The position numbers and the translations under genes are program-made. A stretch of 64,000 bases of DNA, from the NCBI GenBank assembly GCA_036502005.1, contig DASXZH010000021.1, positions 62,001-126,000 on the forward strand, given 5' to 3'. This document shows, piece after piece, positions 1-8,706 of the stretch. This stretch comes from DASXZH01 sp036502005 (GTDB taxonomy: Bacteria; Armatimonadota; Fimbriimonadia; Fimbriimonadales; Fimbriimonadaceae). The stretch's first letter is position 1. Each line of letters opens with the position of its first letter. Below the pieces are notes generated by a model. The model ran no database searches. It was not told the origin of the DNA and saw only the letters and a list, made by a program, of their open reading frames with translations.

Positions 1-603
1 GAGTGCCTGATTTCCGCGATTAAGGAATCCGGCGTGCGGGGGCTGACCGCGATTAGCAACAACTGCGGAGTAGACGATTTTGGCTTGGGACCGCTTCTTT
101 ATTCCAAGCAGATAAAGAAAATGATCTCCTCTTACGTGGGCGAGAACGGGGAGTTTGAGCGTCAGTTCTTGGCTGGCGAGTTGGAACTGGAGTTTAATCC
201 ACAGGGCACTCTTGCGGAAAGGATCCGGGCGGGCGGCGCCGGGATCCCGGCTTTTTACACCAAAACCGGTTACGGAACGATCATCGCAGAGGGCAAGGAC
301 ACACGCGAGTTTGACGGCGAGTGGTACGTGATGGAGCGGGGTTTAAAAGCCGATTTGAGCATTGTAAAGGCCTGGAAGGGCGACCGCGAAGGCAACCTCG
401 TTTATCGGAAAACGGCTCGTAACTTCAACCCAATGATGGCCACTGCTGGAAAGGTCTGCGTTGCCGAGGTTGAAGAACTTTGCGAGCCTGGTGAAATCGA
501 TCCAAACGGCGTTCACACTCAGTCCATTTTCGTCGATCGTCTTTTTGAAGGGACAAACTATGAAAAACGCATCGAGCGAAGAACCACCCGCCCACGTGAA
601 TAG
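1..603 (+). CDS. scoA: 3-oxoacid CoA-transferase, alpha subunit (5' end outside window)
   Basis: The reading frame is open from base 1, so the gene is cut by the window edge; about 200 residues are visible against a usual 230-250. The visible part has the subunit A signatures SNNCGVDDFGLG and GGAGIPAFYT, typical of the family that moves CoA from succinyl-CoA to acetoacetate or other 3-oxoacids. The beta subunit, which carries the catalytic Glu and normally lies directly downstream, does not follow; the next gene is unrelated. The beta gene may lie upstream or elsewhere. The family call is firm; the exact acyl substrate is inferred. Confidence 0.9.
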   Translation, partial: ECLISAIKESGVRGLTAISNNCGVDDFGLGPLLYSKQIKKMISSYVGENGEFERQFLAGELELEFNPQGTLAERIRAGGAGIPAFYTKTGYGTIIAEGKDTREFDGEWYVMERGLKADLSIVKAWKGDREGNLVYRKTARNFNPMMATAGKVCVAEVEELCEPGEIDPNGVHTQSIFVDRLFEGTNYEKRIERRTTRPRE

Positions 604-613
604 TCAAATGCTT

Positions 614-619
614 TAATCT
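614..619 (+). promoter_or_regulatory. -10-like TANNNT box, leaderless start
   Basis: TAATCT lies 5 nt before the ATG at 625 and there is no Shine-Dalgarno sequence between. Transcription would begin at or next to the start codon. The same layout recurs at ten other starts in this window. Confidence 0.5.
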
Positions 620-624
620 AAATC

Positions 625-1107
625 ATGCCAGACGATTCCGAATACAACGAGTTTTTGGACAAGCACGAGAAGTTTTTCAAAGGCGAATCCCAATTCACCG
701 CCTATCTACAGTTGGAAAAGCGAGGCCACGCGCCGCCTCAGTCCGAGGGCCTTTCCGACGAAGATATCAACCACGCTTTAACCGAGTTGATCTGGGGTTT
801 GGAGGATTTGGGCGTTTATATAAGCCACACCGATCATCTTTCGGATCGCGAACTCTATATAAAGCTGCTCGAGTATTGCGACCTGCCCCAGGCTTATTTT
901 CCAGGGAAGAACAAGCGAGCAATGCTGGGGTGGTCGGCAACGGATTCCGGCAGTGATGACGACGACGACGCTTATCTGCGCTTCTATGCGGACGAGAAAA
1001 CGCGCAAGCATTGGGCGAGGGACTTTAAAGTAAAGTTGCCGCCACGCGAGACCCCGCAATACCCTCGGCCATGGATTCCGGAATGGGACCCGGAGATTCC
1101 GGAATAA
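625..1107 (+). CDS. Hypothetical protein, acidic, 160 aa
   Basis: I do not recognise a family with confidence. It is soluble: no signal peptide or membrane segment. A segment near residues 70-90 (DHLSDRELYIKLLEYCDLP) looks like a short conserved helical motif seen in small uncharacterised bacterial proteins. Residues about 108-115 are a run of Asp after a Ser/Gly stretch, probably a flexible linker, and the tail is rich in Pro and Trp. It sits 21 bp after the CoA-transferase gene and 3 bp before the next gene, so it is at least co-directional and may be co-transcribed with the isomerase-like gene. The ATG is supported by a TAATCT box 5 nt upstream. Confidence 0.6.
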   Translation: MPDDSEYNEFLDKHEKFFKGESQFTAYLQLEKRGHAPPQSEGLSDEDINHALTELIWGLEDLGVYISHTDHLSDRELYIKLLEYCDLPQAYFPGKNKRAMLGWSATDSGSDDDDDAYLRFYADEKTRKHWARDFKVKLPPRETPQYPRPWIPEWDPEIPE

Positions 1108-1110
1108 ACT

Positions 1111-1845
1111 TTGAGATTAGGCATTTGCTGCCCTCTATCGTTGGCTCGCACTGCATTAGAAAGCGGATTTGACTACGCGGAAGTCCCCGCCCTTGAGATT
1201 GCGGCAGCCTCGAACTTGAGTCCGTTCAAGGGTTTACCGCTTGAATGCACGAATCTGTTCTTTCCGCATGGAATTCGGCTGTTTGGTGGGGAACCGTTCG
1301 ATTGGCGTGCTTACGTGACTTTGCTTCTGCCTCGGGCTGCAGAACTGGGGGTTAAGCTCATGACCGTCGGTTCCGGCCGCGCCCGCTCAGCCGAGGAAGG
1401 CGAGGAGGGGGACACGGAAGAGCGATTTTTGGAGATGGTTGCCCAAATCCAACTTATGGCAAAGCCATTGGGAATCGTGATTTCTCCCGAGAACCTTTCG
1501 CCCCAGGAAACGAATGTTTGGAACGATTACATGCGCTTGCGAGCGGCGACTTTAAGCCGTTCGATTGGCTGCACACTGGACGTTTATCATGTCATGTCCA
1601 GTCCACATAGCGACTTTGTGCTAGGGAGGCAGGATTTGCCCTCGCATGTGCACTTGTCCGATTGGGAGCGGAAAGCCTATGTTTGGGAAGACGAGTTTGC
1701 AATCGGCCAAATAGCGGCACTGATGGAACTGAAATATAAGGGCCGATATTCCCTTGAGCTTAACCAAACGGATCCAGCCGAGTGGCCGAACATCGCGAAA
1801 CGATTCCATAAGTGCATGACTACAATCGCTGAGTCTGTTCCTTAA
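1111..1845 (+). CDS. Sugar phosphate isomerase/epimerase (xylose isomerase-like TIM barrel)
   Basis: A 244-residue TIM barrel of the AP-endonuclease-2/xylose-isomerase-like superfamily. Visible blocks are ECTNLFFPHGIRLFGG (about 45-60), VGSGRARS (about 86-93), ISPENLSPQETN (about 130-141), where the Glu residues would bind metal, and HVHLSDWERKAY near 180. Members isomerise or epimerise keto sugars and inositols with a divalent metal. The start is TTG, 3 nt after the stop of the preceding gene, chosen because no ATG lies before the first beta strand. Its 3' end overlaps the convergent ribulokinase gene by 26 bp. The pentose genes next to it suggest a sugar role; the exact substrate cannot be told. 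Confidence 0.8.
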   Translation: MRLGICCPLSLARTALESGFDYAEVPALEIAAASNLSPFKGLPLECTNLFFPHGIRLFGGEPFDWRAYVTLLLPRAAELGVKLMTVGSGRARSAEEGEEGDTEERFLEMVAQIQLMAKPLGIVISPENLSPQETNVWNDYMRLRAATLSRSIGCTLDVYHVMSSPHSDFVLGRQDLPSHVHLSDWERKAYVWEDEFAIGQIAALMELKYKGRYSLELNQTDPAEWPNIAKRFHKCMTTIAESVP

Positions 1846-3514
1846 TCGCCAGAAGCTGTTTCATCACGTCGCCCAGATGGGCTGATTTATCCGCACCCGC
1901 AAAGCTATCATGCAGCCGCTTGTAAAGGCTAAACAGCTTGGCGTAAACGGGAACTGCGGCCAGATTTGGAGTAAAGACCAGATCTTTCACGCCCGTCATG
2001 GCGGAGACTGCTTCTTTAACCGTTTGGTGAGCACCCCCTGTAACGGAACCAAATATGGCCGCGCCGAGGGCGCAAGTTTGGCCGCTGCGGCTAACTTTCA
2101 TGGTGCGATTGCACACGTCGGCATAGACTTGGAGCAGGAAGGGGTTCTTTTCCGAAATGCCCCCGCAGAATACGATCTCCTCGACTTTGGCCCCGTACTC
2201 CTCCATTCTCTCAATGATCATAAGAGCACCAAACGCGGTCGCTTCGATGAGCGCTCGGTATATTTCCGGCGCTGCCGTGTAAAGCGTTTGCCCTAGCAAG
2301 AGACCGGTAAGCCGTTGGTCTACCAAGATCGTTCGGTTTCCGTTGTTCCAGTCGAGGGCGATGAGCCCGCTTTGACCAGGCTTTAGCTTGGCGGCAGCCT
2401 CAGTCAGAGCTTTATGCGGATTGCCGGTTTCTGTAAAGGACGCGGGCGTCAGATTCGAAACGAACCAACTATAAAGATCGCCTACTGCCGACTGCCCCGC
2501 TTCGATTCCAAGAAGTTCGCCGATGACGGAGCCGTTTACCACGCCGCACATTCCCGGGATTAGAGGAGAATGGCCATCTTCGGGGATCGGGGCGACGCTG
2601 ATATCGCAGCACGAAGTGCCCATGATCTTTACCAATGTGCCGGGTTTTACACCCGATCCGACTGCTCCCATATGGGCATCGAACGCACCGACGGCAACCG
2701 AGATTCCGGCTGGAAGCCCGAGCTTCTTCGCAACTTCCGGGTCAAGTTTTCCGGCTTCATTATCAGCAGTATAAGTTTGCTCGTAAAGCCGATCCCTTAA
2801 GGGAGCAAGCCTTGGATCAAGCGTCATTAGGAACTCTTTGGACGGAAGACCACCCCAGTCCGCGTTGTAAAGGGCCTTGTGCCCTGCTGCGCAAACGCCA
2901 CGTTTGACATCCATAATGTCTTTGACTCCAGTCAAGTAAGCCGGAACGTAATCTTGCAGTTCGATCCACGAATAAGCGGCTTCGAAAACCTTTGGCGCAA
3001 CCCGCGCGCAATGGAGGATCTTTGCCCAGAACCACTCGGAAGAATAGGTTCCCCCTACCATTTTCATGTAAGGGAATCCAAGTTCGTTTGACTTGCTCGT
3101 GATCTCGGCCGCTTCGGCATAGCTGGTGTGGTCTTTCCAAAGCCACGTCATCGCGTTTGGATCATTTGCGAACTCCGGCTTGCAAGCAAGTGGAATGTTG
3201 TGCTCATCCACCGGGAGTGGGCTTGAGCCGGTGGTATCGACCCCGATTCCCACGACTTTGTCGACAGAGAAGTCTTTGTCCTTCTTTGCTTCTTCCAGCG
3301 CGCCCCTTATTGCGTGGATGAGCCCATCAACGTAGTCCTGGGCATGCTGGCGGGCAAGAAGCGCATTGTTGGGGTCCAGAACGACTCCGTCGGTTCCATG
3401 GGCGTATGGCCAGACGCTGGTGCCGATCTCGGCTCCATCCGAGGTTCGAACAACAAGCGCGCGCACGCTGGAAGTGCCGTAATCAACGCCGATGGCATAA
3501 GAAGGAAGAGACAT
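1820..3514 (-). CDS. araB: Ribulokinase (FGGY carbohydrate kinase)
   Basis: This 564-residue protein has the usual AraB length. The N-terminal actin-fold domain has the phosphate motif DYGTSSVRA (about 11-19) and the AraB-type block GIGVDTTGSSPLPVDE (about 88-103). The C-terminal domain has AFDAHMGAVGSG and the adenosine motif FCGGISEKNPFL (about 455-466). The enzyme phosphorylates L-ribulose with ATP to give ribulose 5-phosphate, the substrate of the AraD-like epimerase at 5269-5919. No arabinose isomerase (araA) is in the window. It lies 49 bp downstream of the GH36-like gene on the same strand and is probably co-transcribed with it. TAAAGT lies 10 nt before its ATG, a weak promoter candidate. 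Confidence 0.93.
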   Translation of the reverse strand: MSLPSYAIGVDYGTSSVRALVVRTSDGAEIGTSVWPYAHGTDGVVLDPNNALLARQHAQDYVDGLIHAIRGALEEAKKDKDFSVDKVVGIGVDTTGSSPLPVDEHNIPLACKPEFANDPNAMTWLWKDHTSYAEAAEITSKSNELGFPYMKMVGGTYSSEWFWAKILHCARVAPKVFEAAYSWIELQDYVPAYLTGVKDIMDVKRGVCAAGHKALYNADWGGLPSKEFLMTLDPRLAPLRDRLYEQTYTADNEAGKLDPEVAKKLGLPAGISVAVGAFDAHMGAVGSGVKPGTLVKIMGTSCCDISVAPIPEDGHSPLIPGMCGVVNGSVIGELLGIEAGQSAVGDLYSWFVSNLTPASFTETGNPHKALTEAAAKLKPGQSGLIALDWNNGNRTILVDQRLTGLLLGQTLYTAAPEIYRALIEATAFGALMIIERMEEYGAKVEEIVFCGGISEKNPFLLQVYADVCNRTMKVSRSGQTCALGAAIFGSVTGGAHQTVKEAVSAMTGVKDLVFTPNLAAVPVYAKLFSLYKRLHDSFAGADKSAHLGDVMKQLLAIKEQTQRL

Positions 3515-3563
3515 ATCTCGTTCTACTTTATCGCGAACAGGATCGATCTTGCCAGATTAAAAT

Positions 3564-5171
3564 CTATCTATGATTTGCGCTGAGCAGCGAGGGGAAAATT
3601 TGCGAGACAGCCAAATCGGAGGTTTCTAACCTTATGGTTAACAAGTCGCCAGCTTTAGCGCTCCCGGCCGGAAGAATGCCCCAAGCCCATGAGAGCCCAC
3701 TCCAGATGATATGGTCGTCCGGACGATCCACTTTTAGTTCCTGGCCAGTGCTTTTAACCGAGATTTTTAGAAGTTCGGGAATCGGCTTGCCCGATGGAGG
3801 CGCGCCTCCGCTGGTTCTGACGGCGTTTTCCCTGGCATCTTTCTGCCGAAACAGGATGTGAAGATCTTGCGAAGGTGTAGGAATTGCCGCTTCGGCCAAG
3901 CGGCCATCAGCTTTCCAGTTTGCCTCAATTATTTTGAATGAATAAGTTAGCCGGTTTTCGCCGCTCCCAAGTTCAACGGGGGATTTTCCAAGCACGGCCA
4001 TGGCTCCGGTGCCAAGTGTCATCGTTCCTGTTTCAAGGGAAACGAATCCATCTGAGTAAATTTGGTGCTCAAACCCCTCAGGCAAAGTGTAAAGTTGTGC
4101 CTCCAATGAAGGGTTAACGAGGGTCAGCAGATTCATAGACTGATATCCATAAAGTTCGCCGAGCCCCGGCAATCCTCCAACGAAATCAGGTTTCTCGCTT
4201 TCAAACAGGTTTTGCACCCGGGCAAACCATTTGCCGTCTTCATCGGATAGCGCCTCAAGATTTCCGAGGGTCATATGGACTTTTCCGCCACGGGCCAGTG
4301 ACAGGAGCAAGGTCGTTTTCCAATCTGCGTTGCCCCGTCGGCAGCAAGTGCCAGTGCGGCCAATCATAAAGGCGCAGTTATCGATCTGATCCAGGCTTAA
4401 ACCGCCTAGGTTAAGGAATCTAACCATATGGTCAGCGTATACATCTAAGGTTCGCCAGAAGTTAGGCAAGGGCGCGTCGGCTGGGCGAGGATCACCGCAA
4501 TAGATTGTATCGAAGACGTCGAGCCACGCCGGATCCAGTAATCGCCGCAGCTTGTGGTCCGTTCGGTTCATAAACTCGACTTCCTCGAAGCCGTTATAGG
4601 CGACGAATACACTTTCGGGGTGTGTGGAGCGAAACTCTAGCAGCCCGGCCCGGTATGCCGCGATATTGCGAGAACGAATCTGCGATGGAAGCATTGTCAA
4701 CTTCAATTCATCGGTCGCCGCACGGAAATCAGCAAAGTCGAACTTAAACACTCGCACCCCCTGCCGATACCAATAGTCTAGTTTCTCTAGAAAACCTTTC
4801 CAAAATCCGCCGTGGAAAAGGCAGAAGCCCCATTCGTCCGCAGCAAGTGAATCTCGCCATTCTAAAGGAGGCTCAATGTGGAAATTCGTATTAGCTGGGA
4901 ACCAAAGCCCAGGCAAAATGTCGTTCTCTTTGCAAGCCGCTAGCCACGCTTCTGGCCCGTTGGGCCAGCGATCCTTCCGCCATTCGATGTAACCGCCATC
5001 CGGCGCGTTCCAAAACGCATCCATAAGATAAGCGTCCATTTTCACGCCCTGCTTTTTCAGCCGAAGCAACTCGTGAAACTGCTGCATTGCAAGCTCTTCG
5101 GTTAACGGCACGTTATCGGAAAGCTCGTCGTAAGTGGACCAGTTGTCGTAAACGTAAAGCGGCCTATCCAT
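3564..5171 (-). CDS. GH36-like alpha-galactosidase (clan GH-D)
   Basis: A 535-residue cytoplasmic protein with no signal peptide. It opens straight into the catalytic barrel (YVYDNWSTYDELSD at 7-20), so the large N-terminal beta-sandwich of classical GH36 enzymes is absent. The block VFKFDFADF (about 141-149) carries the expected nucleophile, Asp145. A Cys/Gly/Asp block, YCGDPRP near residue 227, is the candidate acid/base. RRGNADWKTTLLLSLARGG near 280-300 is also typical of melibiases. The likely role is removal of alpha-galactosyl or related alpha-linked sugars from imported oligosaccharides. It is transcribed divergently from the epimerase gene. A terminal alpha-arabinosyl-type substrate is possible given the neighbouring pentose kinase. 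Confidence 0.75.
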   Translation of the reverse strand: MDRPLYVYDNWSTYDELSDNVPLTEELAMQQFHELLRLKKQGVKMDAYLMDAFWNAPDGGYIEWRKDRWPNGPEAWLAACKENDILPGLWFPANTNFHIEPPLEWRDSLAADEWGFCLFHGGFWKGFLEKLDYWYRQGVRVFKFDFADFRAATDELKLTMLPSQIRSRNIAAYRAGLLEFRSTHPESVFVAYNGFEEVEFMNRTDHKLRRLLDPAWLDVFDTIYCGDPRPADAPLPNFWRTLDVYADHMVRFLNLGGLSLDQIDNCAFMIGRTGTCCRRGNADWKTTLLLSLARGGKVHMTLGNLEALSDEDGKWFARVQNLFESEKPDFVGGLPGLGELYGYQSMNLLTLVNPSLEAQLYTLPEGFEHQIYSDGFVSLETGTMTLGTGAMAVLGKSPVELGSGENRLTYSFKIIEANWKADGRLAEAAIPTPSQDLHILFRQKDARENAVRTSGGAPPSGKPIPELLKISVKSTGQELKVDRPDDHIIWSGLSWAWGILPAGSAKAGDLLTIRLETSDLAVSQIFPSLLSANHR

Positions 5172-5179
5172 CAGTGTCT

Positions 5180-5185
5180 AGCATA
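5180..5185 (-). promoter_or_regulatory. Possible -10 box of the GH36-like gene
   Basis: TATGCT on the minus strand lies 8 nt before the ATG at 5171. The spacing is slightly longer than the 5-6 nt seen at most leaderless starts here, so the 5' leader would be at most one or two bases. Confidence 0.35.
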
Positions 5186-5268
5186 CGTTTTCTAAGATCG
5201 CTCCGGAGAGAATTCATCGCTTTAATCTGGAGAGCTGCGAGAAAGCTTAGGTAGAGTTCTTAGCAGAA

Positions 5269-5919
5269 ATGTCGCTACAGGAACTGAAAATAGAAGTTTG
5301 CAATGCGAACCAAGCCCTGCCACGATCGGGCTTGGTCACGATGCACAGCGGCAACGCGAGCGGCTATGATCCAGATTCGGATACGGTCCTAATCAAGCCT
5401 TCGGGCATGGATTACGATAAGCTGACCCCGGAGAACCTAGTCGCCGTCAAACTATCCACAGGTGAGCCAGAAATGGGAGGACTTCGGCCCAGCGTCGATC
5501 TCTCGCATCATCTGTTTCTCTACCGAAATATGCCCGGCATCAGGGGCGTTGTTCACACCCACAGCAATTACGCTACGGCCTTCGCGGCTGCCCATAAATC
5601 TATTCCCTTGGCGCTTACCGCCATTGCGGATGAGTTCGGAGGCGAAATTCCATGCGCGCCCTACATCGATAACGAAGGAGACCACATTGGCCAAGGCATC
5701 CTAAAGTATCTAGGCCGAGGCCCCGCAATTTTGCTAGGAAATCACGGGGTGTTCACGTGGGGTCCGAGTCCAACGGCAGCGTTGAAAGCCGCAGTCATGG
5801 TTGAGGATGTAGCGAAGACTATTCACCTCGCTATGCAGCTTGGAGAAGTTATTCCGATTCCGCCTGAGGAAGCGGAGAAGTGGTACGACCGGTATCAGCA
5901 TAGATACGGCCAGAAATGA
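5269..5919 (+). CDS. araD: L-ribulose-5-phosphate 4-epimerase (class II aldolase fold)
   Basis: A 216-residue class II aldolase/adducin-type protein. Visible elements are SGNASGYD (phosphate site, about 27-34), IKPSGMDYD, the acidic ligand region SVDLSHHLFLY (about 75-85), the zinc histidines HTHS (about 97-100), GNHGVFTWG with the third histidine (about 158-166), and a C-terminal QHRYGQ block resembling the AraD YGQ ending. It interconverts L-ribulose 5-phosphate and D-xylulose 5-phosphate, the step after the ribulokinase at 1820-3514. It is transcribed divergently from the GH36-like gene. Fuculose-phosphate aldolase is the main alternative; the C-terminal motif favours AraD. Its stop abuts the convergent VapC stop. 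Confidence 0.85.
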   Translation: MSLQELKIEVCNANQALPRSGLVTMHSGNASGYDPDSDTVLIKPSGMDYDKLTPENLVAVKLSTGEPEMGGLRPSVDLSHHLFLYRNMPGIRGVVHTHSNYATAFAAAHKSIPLALTAIADEFGGEIPCAPYIDNEGDHIGQGILKYLGRGPAILLGNHGVFTWGPSPTAALKAAVMVEDVAKTIHLAMQLGEVIPIPPEEAEKWYDRYQHRYGQK

Positions 5920-6351
5920 TTAGTCATCAACCGGGTTTTTATACTTCAAGCCCGGAAATCTCAGAAAATCGCGATCATTGCTGTAGATTGTTGCGCGATT
6001 GTGAATCGCTAAAGCTGCGAGATAGCAGTCCAACATAAGATTAGTGCCGCCGTGGACTTTCTCACGCAATTTCGTCGCTTCAATAAAGATATGTGGTTCG
6101 CCGCGAAGAAGTATAGCCCCGCCGTCGAACCAAGATTCCATGGCTTGACGCGCTTGGTCGATCGTCAATGGATGGACACATGCCGATGGATTGCAAATTA
6201 TTCTCAGGAAAGCTAACACGACTGCCTCCGGTATCGCGACCTCTTCATAACCGCCCGATAGGCTACTTTTCAACCAAACAAGGCCTTTTTCGTGAAACGG
6301 CGAATCGACGTCATGCGCGTAAATCAGTAAGTTGGCGTCAGGAATTTTCAC
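5920..6351 (-). CDS. vapC: VapC-type PIN-domain ribonuclease toxin
   Basis: A 143-residue PIN domain. The first acidic residue is in PDANLLIYAHD at the N-terminus. A central Glu lies in IPEAVVLAFLRI, and the third and fourth acids are in LMLDCYLAALAI and YSNDRDFLRFPGL, the standard PIN C-terminal block. Such proteins are Mg-dependent endoribonucleases that cut tRNA or rRNA when freed from the antitoxin. The GTG start overlaps the VapB stop by 4 bp (GTGA), so the pair is translationally coupled. It is convergent with, and directly adjacent to, the epimerase gene. Confidence 0.88.
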   Translation of the reverse strand: MKIPDANLLIYAHDVDSPFHEKGLVWLKSSLSGGYEEVAIPEAVVLAFLRIICNPSACVHPLTIDQARQAMESWFDGGAILLRGEPHIFIEATKLREKVHGGTNLMLDCYLAALAIHNRATIYSNDRDFLRFPGLKYKNPVDD

Positions 6352-6596
6352 CCTTGATATCGCTTGAGATCCTCTGCAACAGCAAGCTCTTCACTCAACT
6401 TGTTCAAAGACGTCGGGTCAATCCCAGGCTTTAGCCCGATTTTAAAGACCGGAATTTCAACCCTTTTCGAAGGGCTAATCCCTAGCGCTTGGCGCAAAAG
6501 ATCATTGATAACTTTCTTCGATTTGCCTCGTGACTTTTCAAGCAACGGTAGCAATTTTGATGCTACATCATCATCGATTGTTATCGTTGTGCGCAT
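6348..6596 (-). CDS. vapB: VapB-type ribbon-helix-helix antitoxin
   Basis: An 82-residue protein with an N-terminal ribbon-helix-helix DNA-binding domain (MRTTITIDDDVASKLLPLLE, then KKVINDLLRQALGI). The C-terminal tail, about residues 45-82, should wrap the PIN toxin. It is the first gene of the VapBC operon and would bind its own promoter. The start is supported by a TACGAT box 6 nt upstream with no Shine-Dalgarno. Confidence 0.82.
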   Translation of the reverse strand: MRTTITIDDDVASKLLPLLEKSRGKSKKVINDLLRQALGISPSKRVEIPVFKIGLKPGIDPTSLNKLSEELAVAEDLKRYQG

Positions 6597-6602
6597 AATA
6601 AC

Positions 6603-6608
6603 ATCGTA
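6603..6608 (-). promoter_or_regulatory. -10-like box of vapBC, leaderless start
   Basis: TACGAT lies 6 nt before the ATG of the antitoxin gene. It resembles the TACAAT boxes placed identically before the antitoxin genes at 42694 and 53356. Confidence 0.5.
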
Positions 6609-6628
6609 CCATACCTCTGAGATTCGCC

Positions 6629-8698
6629 CTAATTGCTTGCGCCAACTAAACTTCCTGCCTTGGCGCGCACCAAAATGGCAGTCCCGAAGGCAGGCAAAAT
6701 CAACTCACCGGAGAACTCGGCGCCATCCAAATCGATTAAACCCGACTCACCCAGCCGAACGGCCTTTTCCTTGTCCGAGCAGTTCAGCACGAACAAGAAA
6801 TCCTTGCCATCGCCGTGCCGAGCTTGAACAGTAATGCCAGTTGGTAAATCGCCTTCAACCGCACCCGAGATCCCTAACTGTTTCATTAAAGAAATCAAAA
6901 GATCATTCGTAAAGGATTGCTCATTCCGAGACGCCACAAAAATGGCCTGGCCTGAACCAAACTTGTTTCGAGTTACGGCCGGCCGCCCTGCATAAAAATC
7001 CGAACCGTAGCTGGCCAAACTCTCAGCCGTCGTCGTGTGAACCAACTCACAGAGAACAGAAGCTGAATACTTCGCGCCCTTGGTTAGCAAGTCCGAAGCA
7101 GAAGACACTACCTGGTTTGACTGGCCATCAAAAAGTGCATCGGTCTCCTCGGTCCACAATCCCAGCAGCTTGCTCAAAGGCGAAGGTCCCTGGAACGCCA
7201 AAGTGGTGGAATCCACCCATCCAGACCAGTATGTGGTCATCAGCGTCCCGCCGCCTTCGACAAACTTAGCCAGCCTTTCCACTACGCCATCTTTAAGCAA
7301 AAACAACATGGGAGCCACTACCAGCTTATAGCCGCTCAAATCTTGATCGGAATCAACGACGTCAACGGTAACGCCCTGGCTCCAAAAAGCGCTGTAGTGG
7401 GCCAAAACTGTGCCCAAATAATCTCTGTTTTTGGTGCGGGGCGCAGCAACCATATCAATCGCCCAACTGTTTTCCCAATCGTAAATTAGGGCAACTTCGG
7501 CCGGCTTTGCGGCACCTACAACATCATCCAAGGATTCCAACTCACGCCCCAAATCGGCAACTTCCCTGAACACCCGTGCATCGCTTCGGTTGTTGTGGGC
7601 AACCACGGCGCCGTGGAATTGCTCCGAACTGCCGCGGCTCTGCCGCCATTGAAAATACTGAACGCCATCTGCGCCATGGGCAACTGCCTGCAATCCCTCT
7701 AAAACATGCGCATTGGGCCGCTTTAAGCCCATGACGGGATACCAGTTGGAGGAACTCGGCGAACACTCCATCAAGACAAACGGCTTGTTCTTAAGCGACC
7801 GGTTTAAATCGTGGGCGAAGGAGGTGTAGGTCCAACTACCAAGATCCGAGGGGGTGCTGCTGAACCAAGGATAGCTGTCCCAAGCGATGAAATCCATGTA
7901 AGGAGCGATTTTCCAGGGATCCAGAACCGGATAAACGCCCATTAGATTGGTTGTCACGGGAATGCTCGGCGCAACTTTTTTCAATGCGCCCGATTCCTGG
8001 CGGTAAAAATCCACGATCCGGTCGCTTGCAAAGCGTTTCCAGTCCAAAGTGAGGCCATAAACGGCCGTTTCGCCCGTTCCGCCGGGCGCTTCGATCTGCG
8101 ACCAATCTGTGTAGGTATGCCCCCAAAAAGCGGTCCAGTAAGCCTTGTTTAGCGTGTCGAGATTGCCGTAGCGAACCTTGAGCCAGCCCCTAAATGCCTC
8201 TTGGCACAAATCGCAAAAACATTCACCGCCGTACTCATTAGAAACGTGGAAATAGCCGAGCGCGGGGTGGGCCTTATATCGCTCCGCCAACATAGTGGCT
8301 ATCTTCGAGACCTGGGCTCTATAAGCGGGCGACGTCCAGCAGTAGTTCACTCGGTTACCATGTCGGCGTCGAACGCCGTCTTGCCCAACCCGTAAAGAAT
8401 CCGGATACTTTGCAGAAAGCCAAGCTGGAGACGCCGCGCTAGGAGTCGCTAAACCCACGATACGCCCAGCCGCTGCTTGCATATCCATGATTTTGTCCAT
8501 CCACTCGAAGGTGAACTTGCCCTCTTCCGGCTCTAAAGAAACCCAAGAAAAGACGCCTAGGGTGACCGAATTCACGTGGGCAAGGCCCATTAGGCGGTCG
8601 TCTTCGGTCCACGTTTGCGGATCCCATTGCTCGGGGTTGTAGTCGCCGCCGTGCAGCATATGGGGGGCTTTTGAAATGATGGGCGAGTGGCGTGGCAT
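6629..8698 (-). CDS. GH42 beta-galactosidase
   Basis: Numbered from the ATG at 8698, this is a 689-residue GH42 enzyme. The acid/base is Glu155 in YFHVSNEYGG and the nucleophile is Glu311 in LMECSPSSSNW. Four cysteines (Cys120, Cys160, Cys162, Cys165) match the GH42 zinc cluster. After the barrel come the trimerisation domain and a short beta domain. It has no signal peptide, so it should act in the cytoplasm on beta-galactosides or beta-arabinosides imported by the cell. A longer reading from 8758 adds 20 basic residues that overlap the upstream gene by 52 bp and resemble nothing in the family, so the ATG at 8698, 8 bp after the upstream stop, is preferred. It is probably co-transcribed with the secreted glycosidase. 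Confidence 0.92.
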   Translation of the reverse strand: MPRHSPIISKAPHMLHGGDYNPEQWDPQTWTEDDRLMGLAHVNSVTLGVFSWVSLEPEEGKFTFEWMDKIMDMQAAAGRIVGLATPSAASPAWLSAKYPDSLRVGQDGVRRRHGNRVNYCWTSPAYRAQVSKIATMLAERYKAHPALGYFHVSNEYGGECFCDLCQEAFRGWLKVRYGNLDTLNKAYWTAFWGHTYTDWSQIEAPGGTGETAVYGLTLDWKRFASDRIVDFYRQESGALKKVAPSIPVTTNLMGVYPVLDPWKIAPYMDFIAWDSYPWFSSTPSDLGSWTYTSFAHDLNRSLKNKPFVLMECSPSSSNWYPVMGLKRPNAHVLEGLQAVAHGADGVQYFQWRQSRGSSEQFHGAVVAHNNRSDARVFREVADLGRELESLDDVVGAAKPAEVALIYDWENSWAIDMVAAPRTKNRDYLGTVLAHYSAFWSQGVTVDVVDSDQDLSGYKLVVAPMLFLLKDGVVERLAKFVEGGGTLMTTYWSGWVDSTTLAFQGPSPLSKLLGLWTEETDALFDGQSNQVVSSASDLLTKGAKYSASVLCELVHTTTAESLASYGSDFYAGRPAVTRNKFGSGQAIFVASRNEQSFTNDLLISLMKQLGISGAVEGDLPTGITVQARHGDGKDFLFVLNCSDKEKAVRLGESGLIDLDGAEFSGELILPAFGTAILVRAKAGSLVGASN

Positions 8699-8706
8699 AG
8701 CTTTCG

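Noticed and set aside
5214..5231. TTCATCGCTTTAATC as a further LacI-type operator
   Set aside because: It lacks three bases relative to the two good operators and is not symmetrical.
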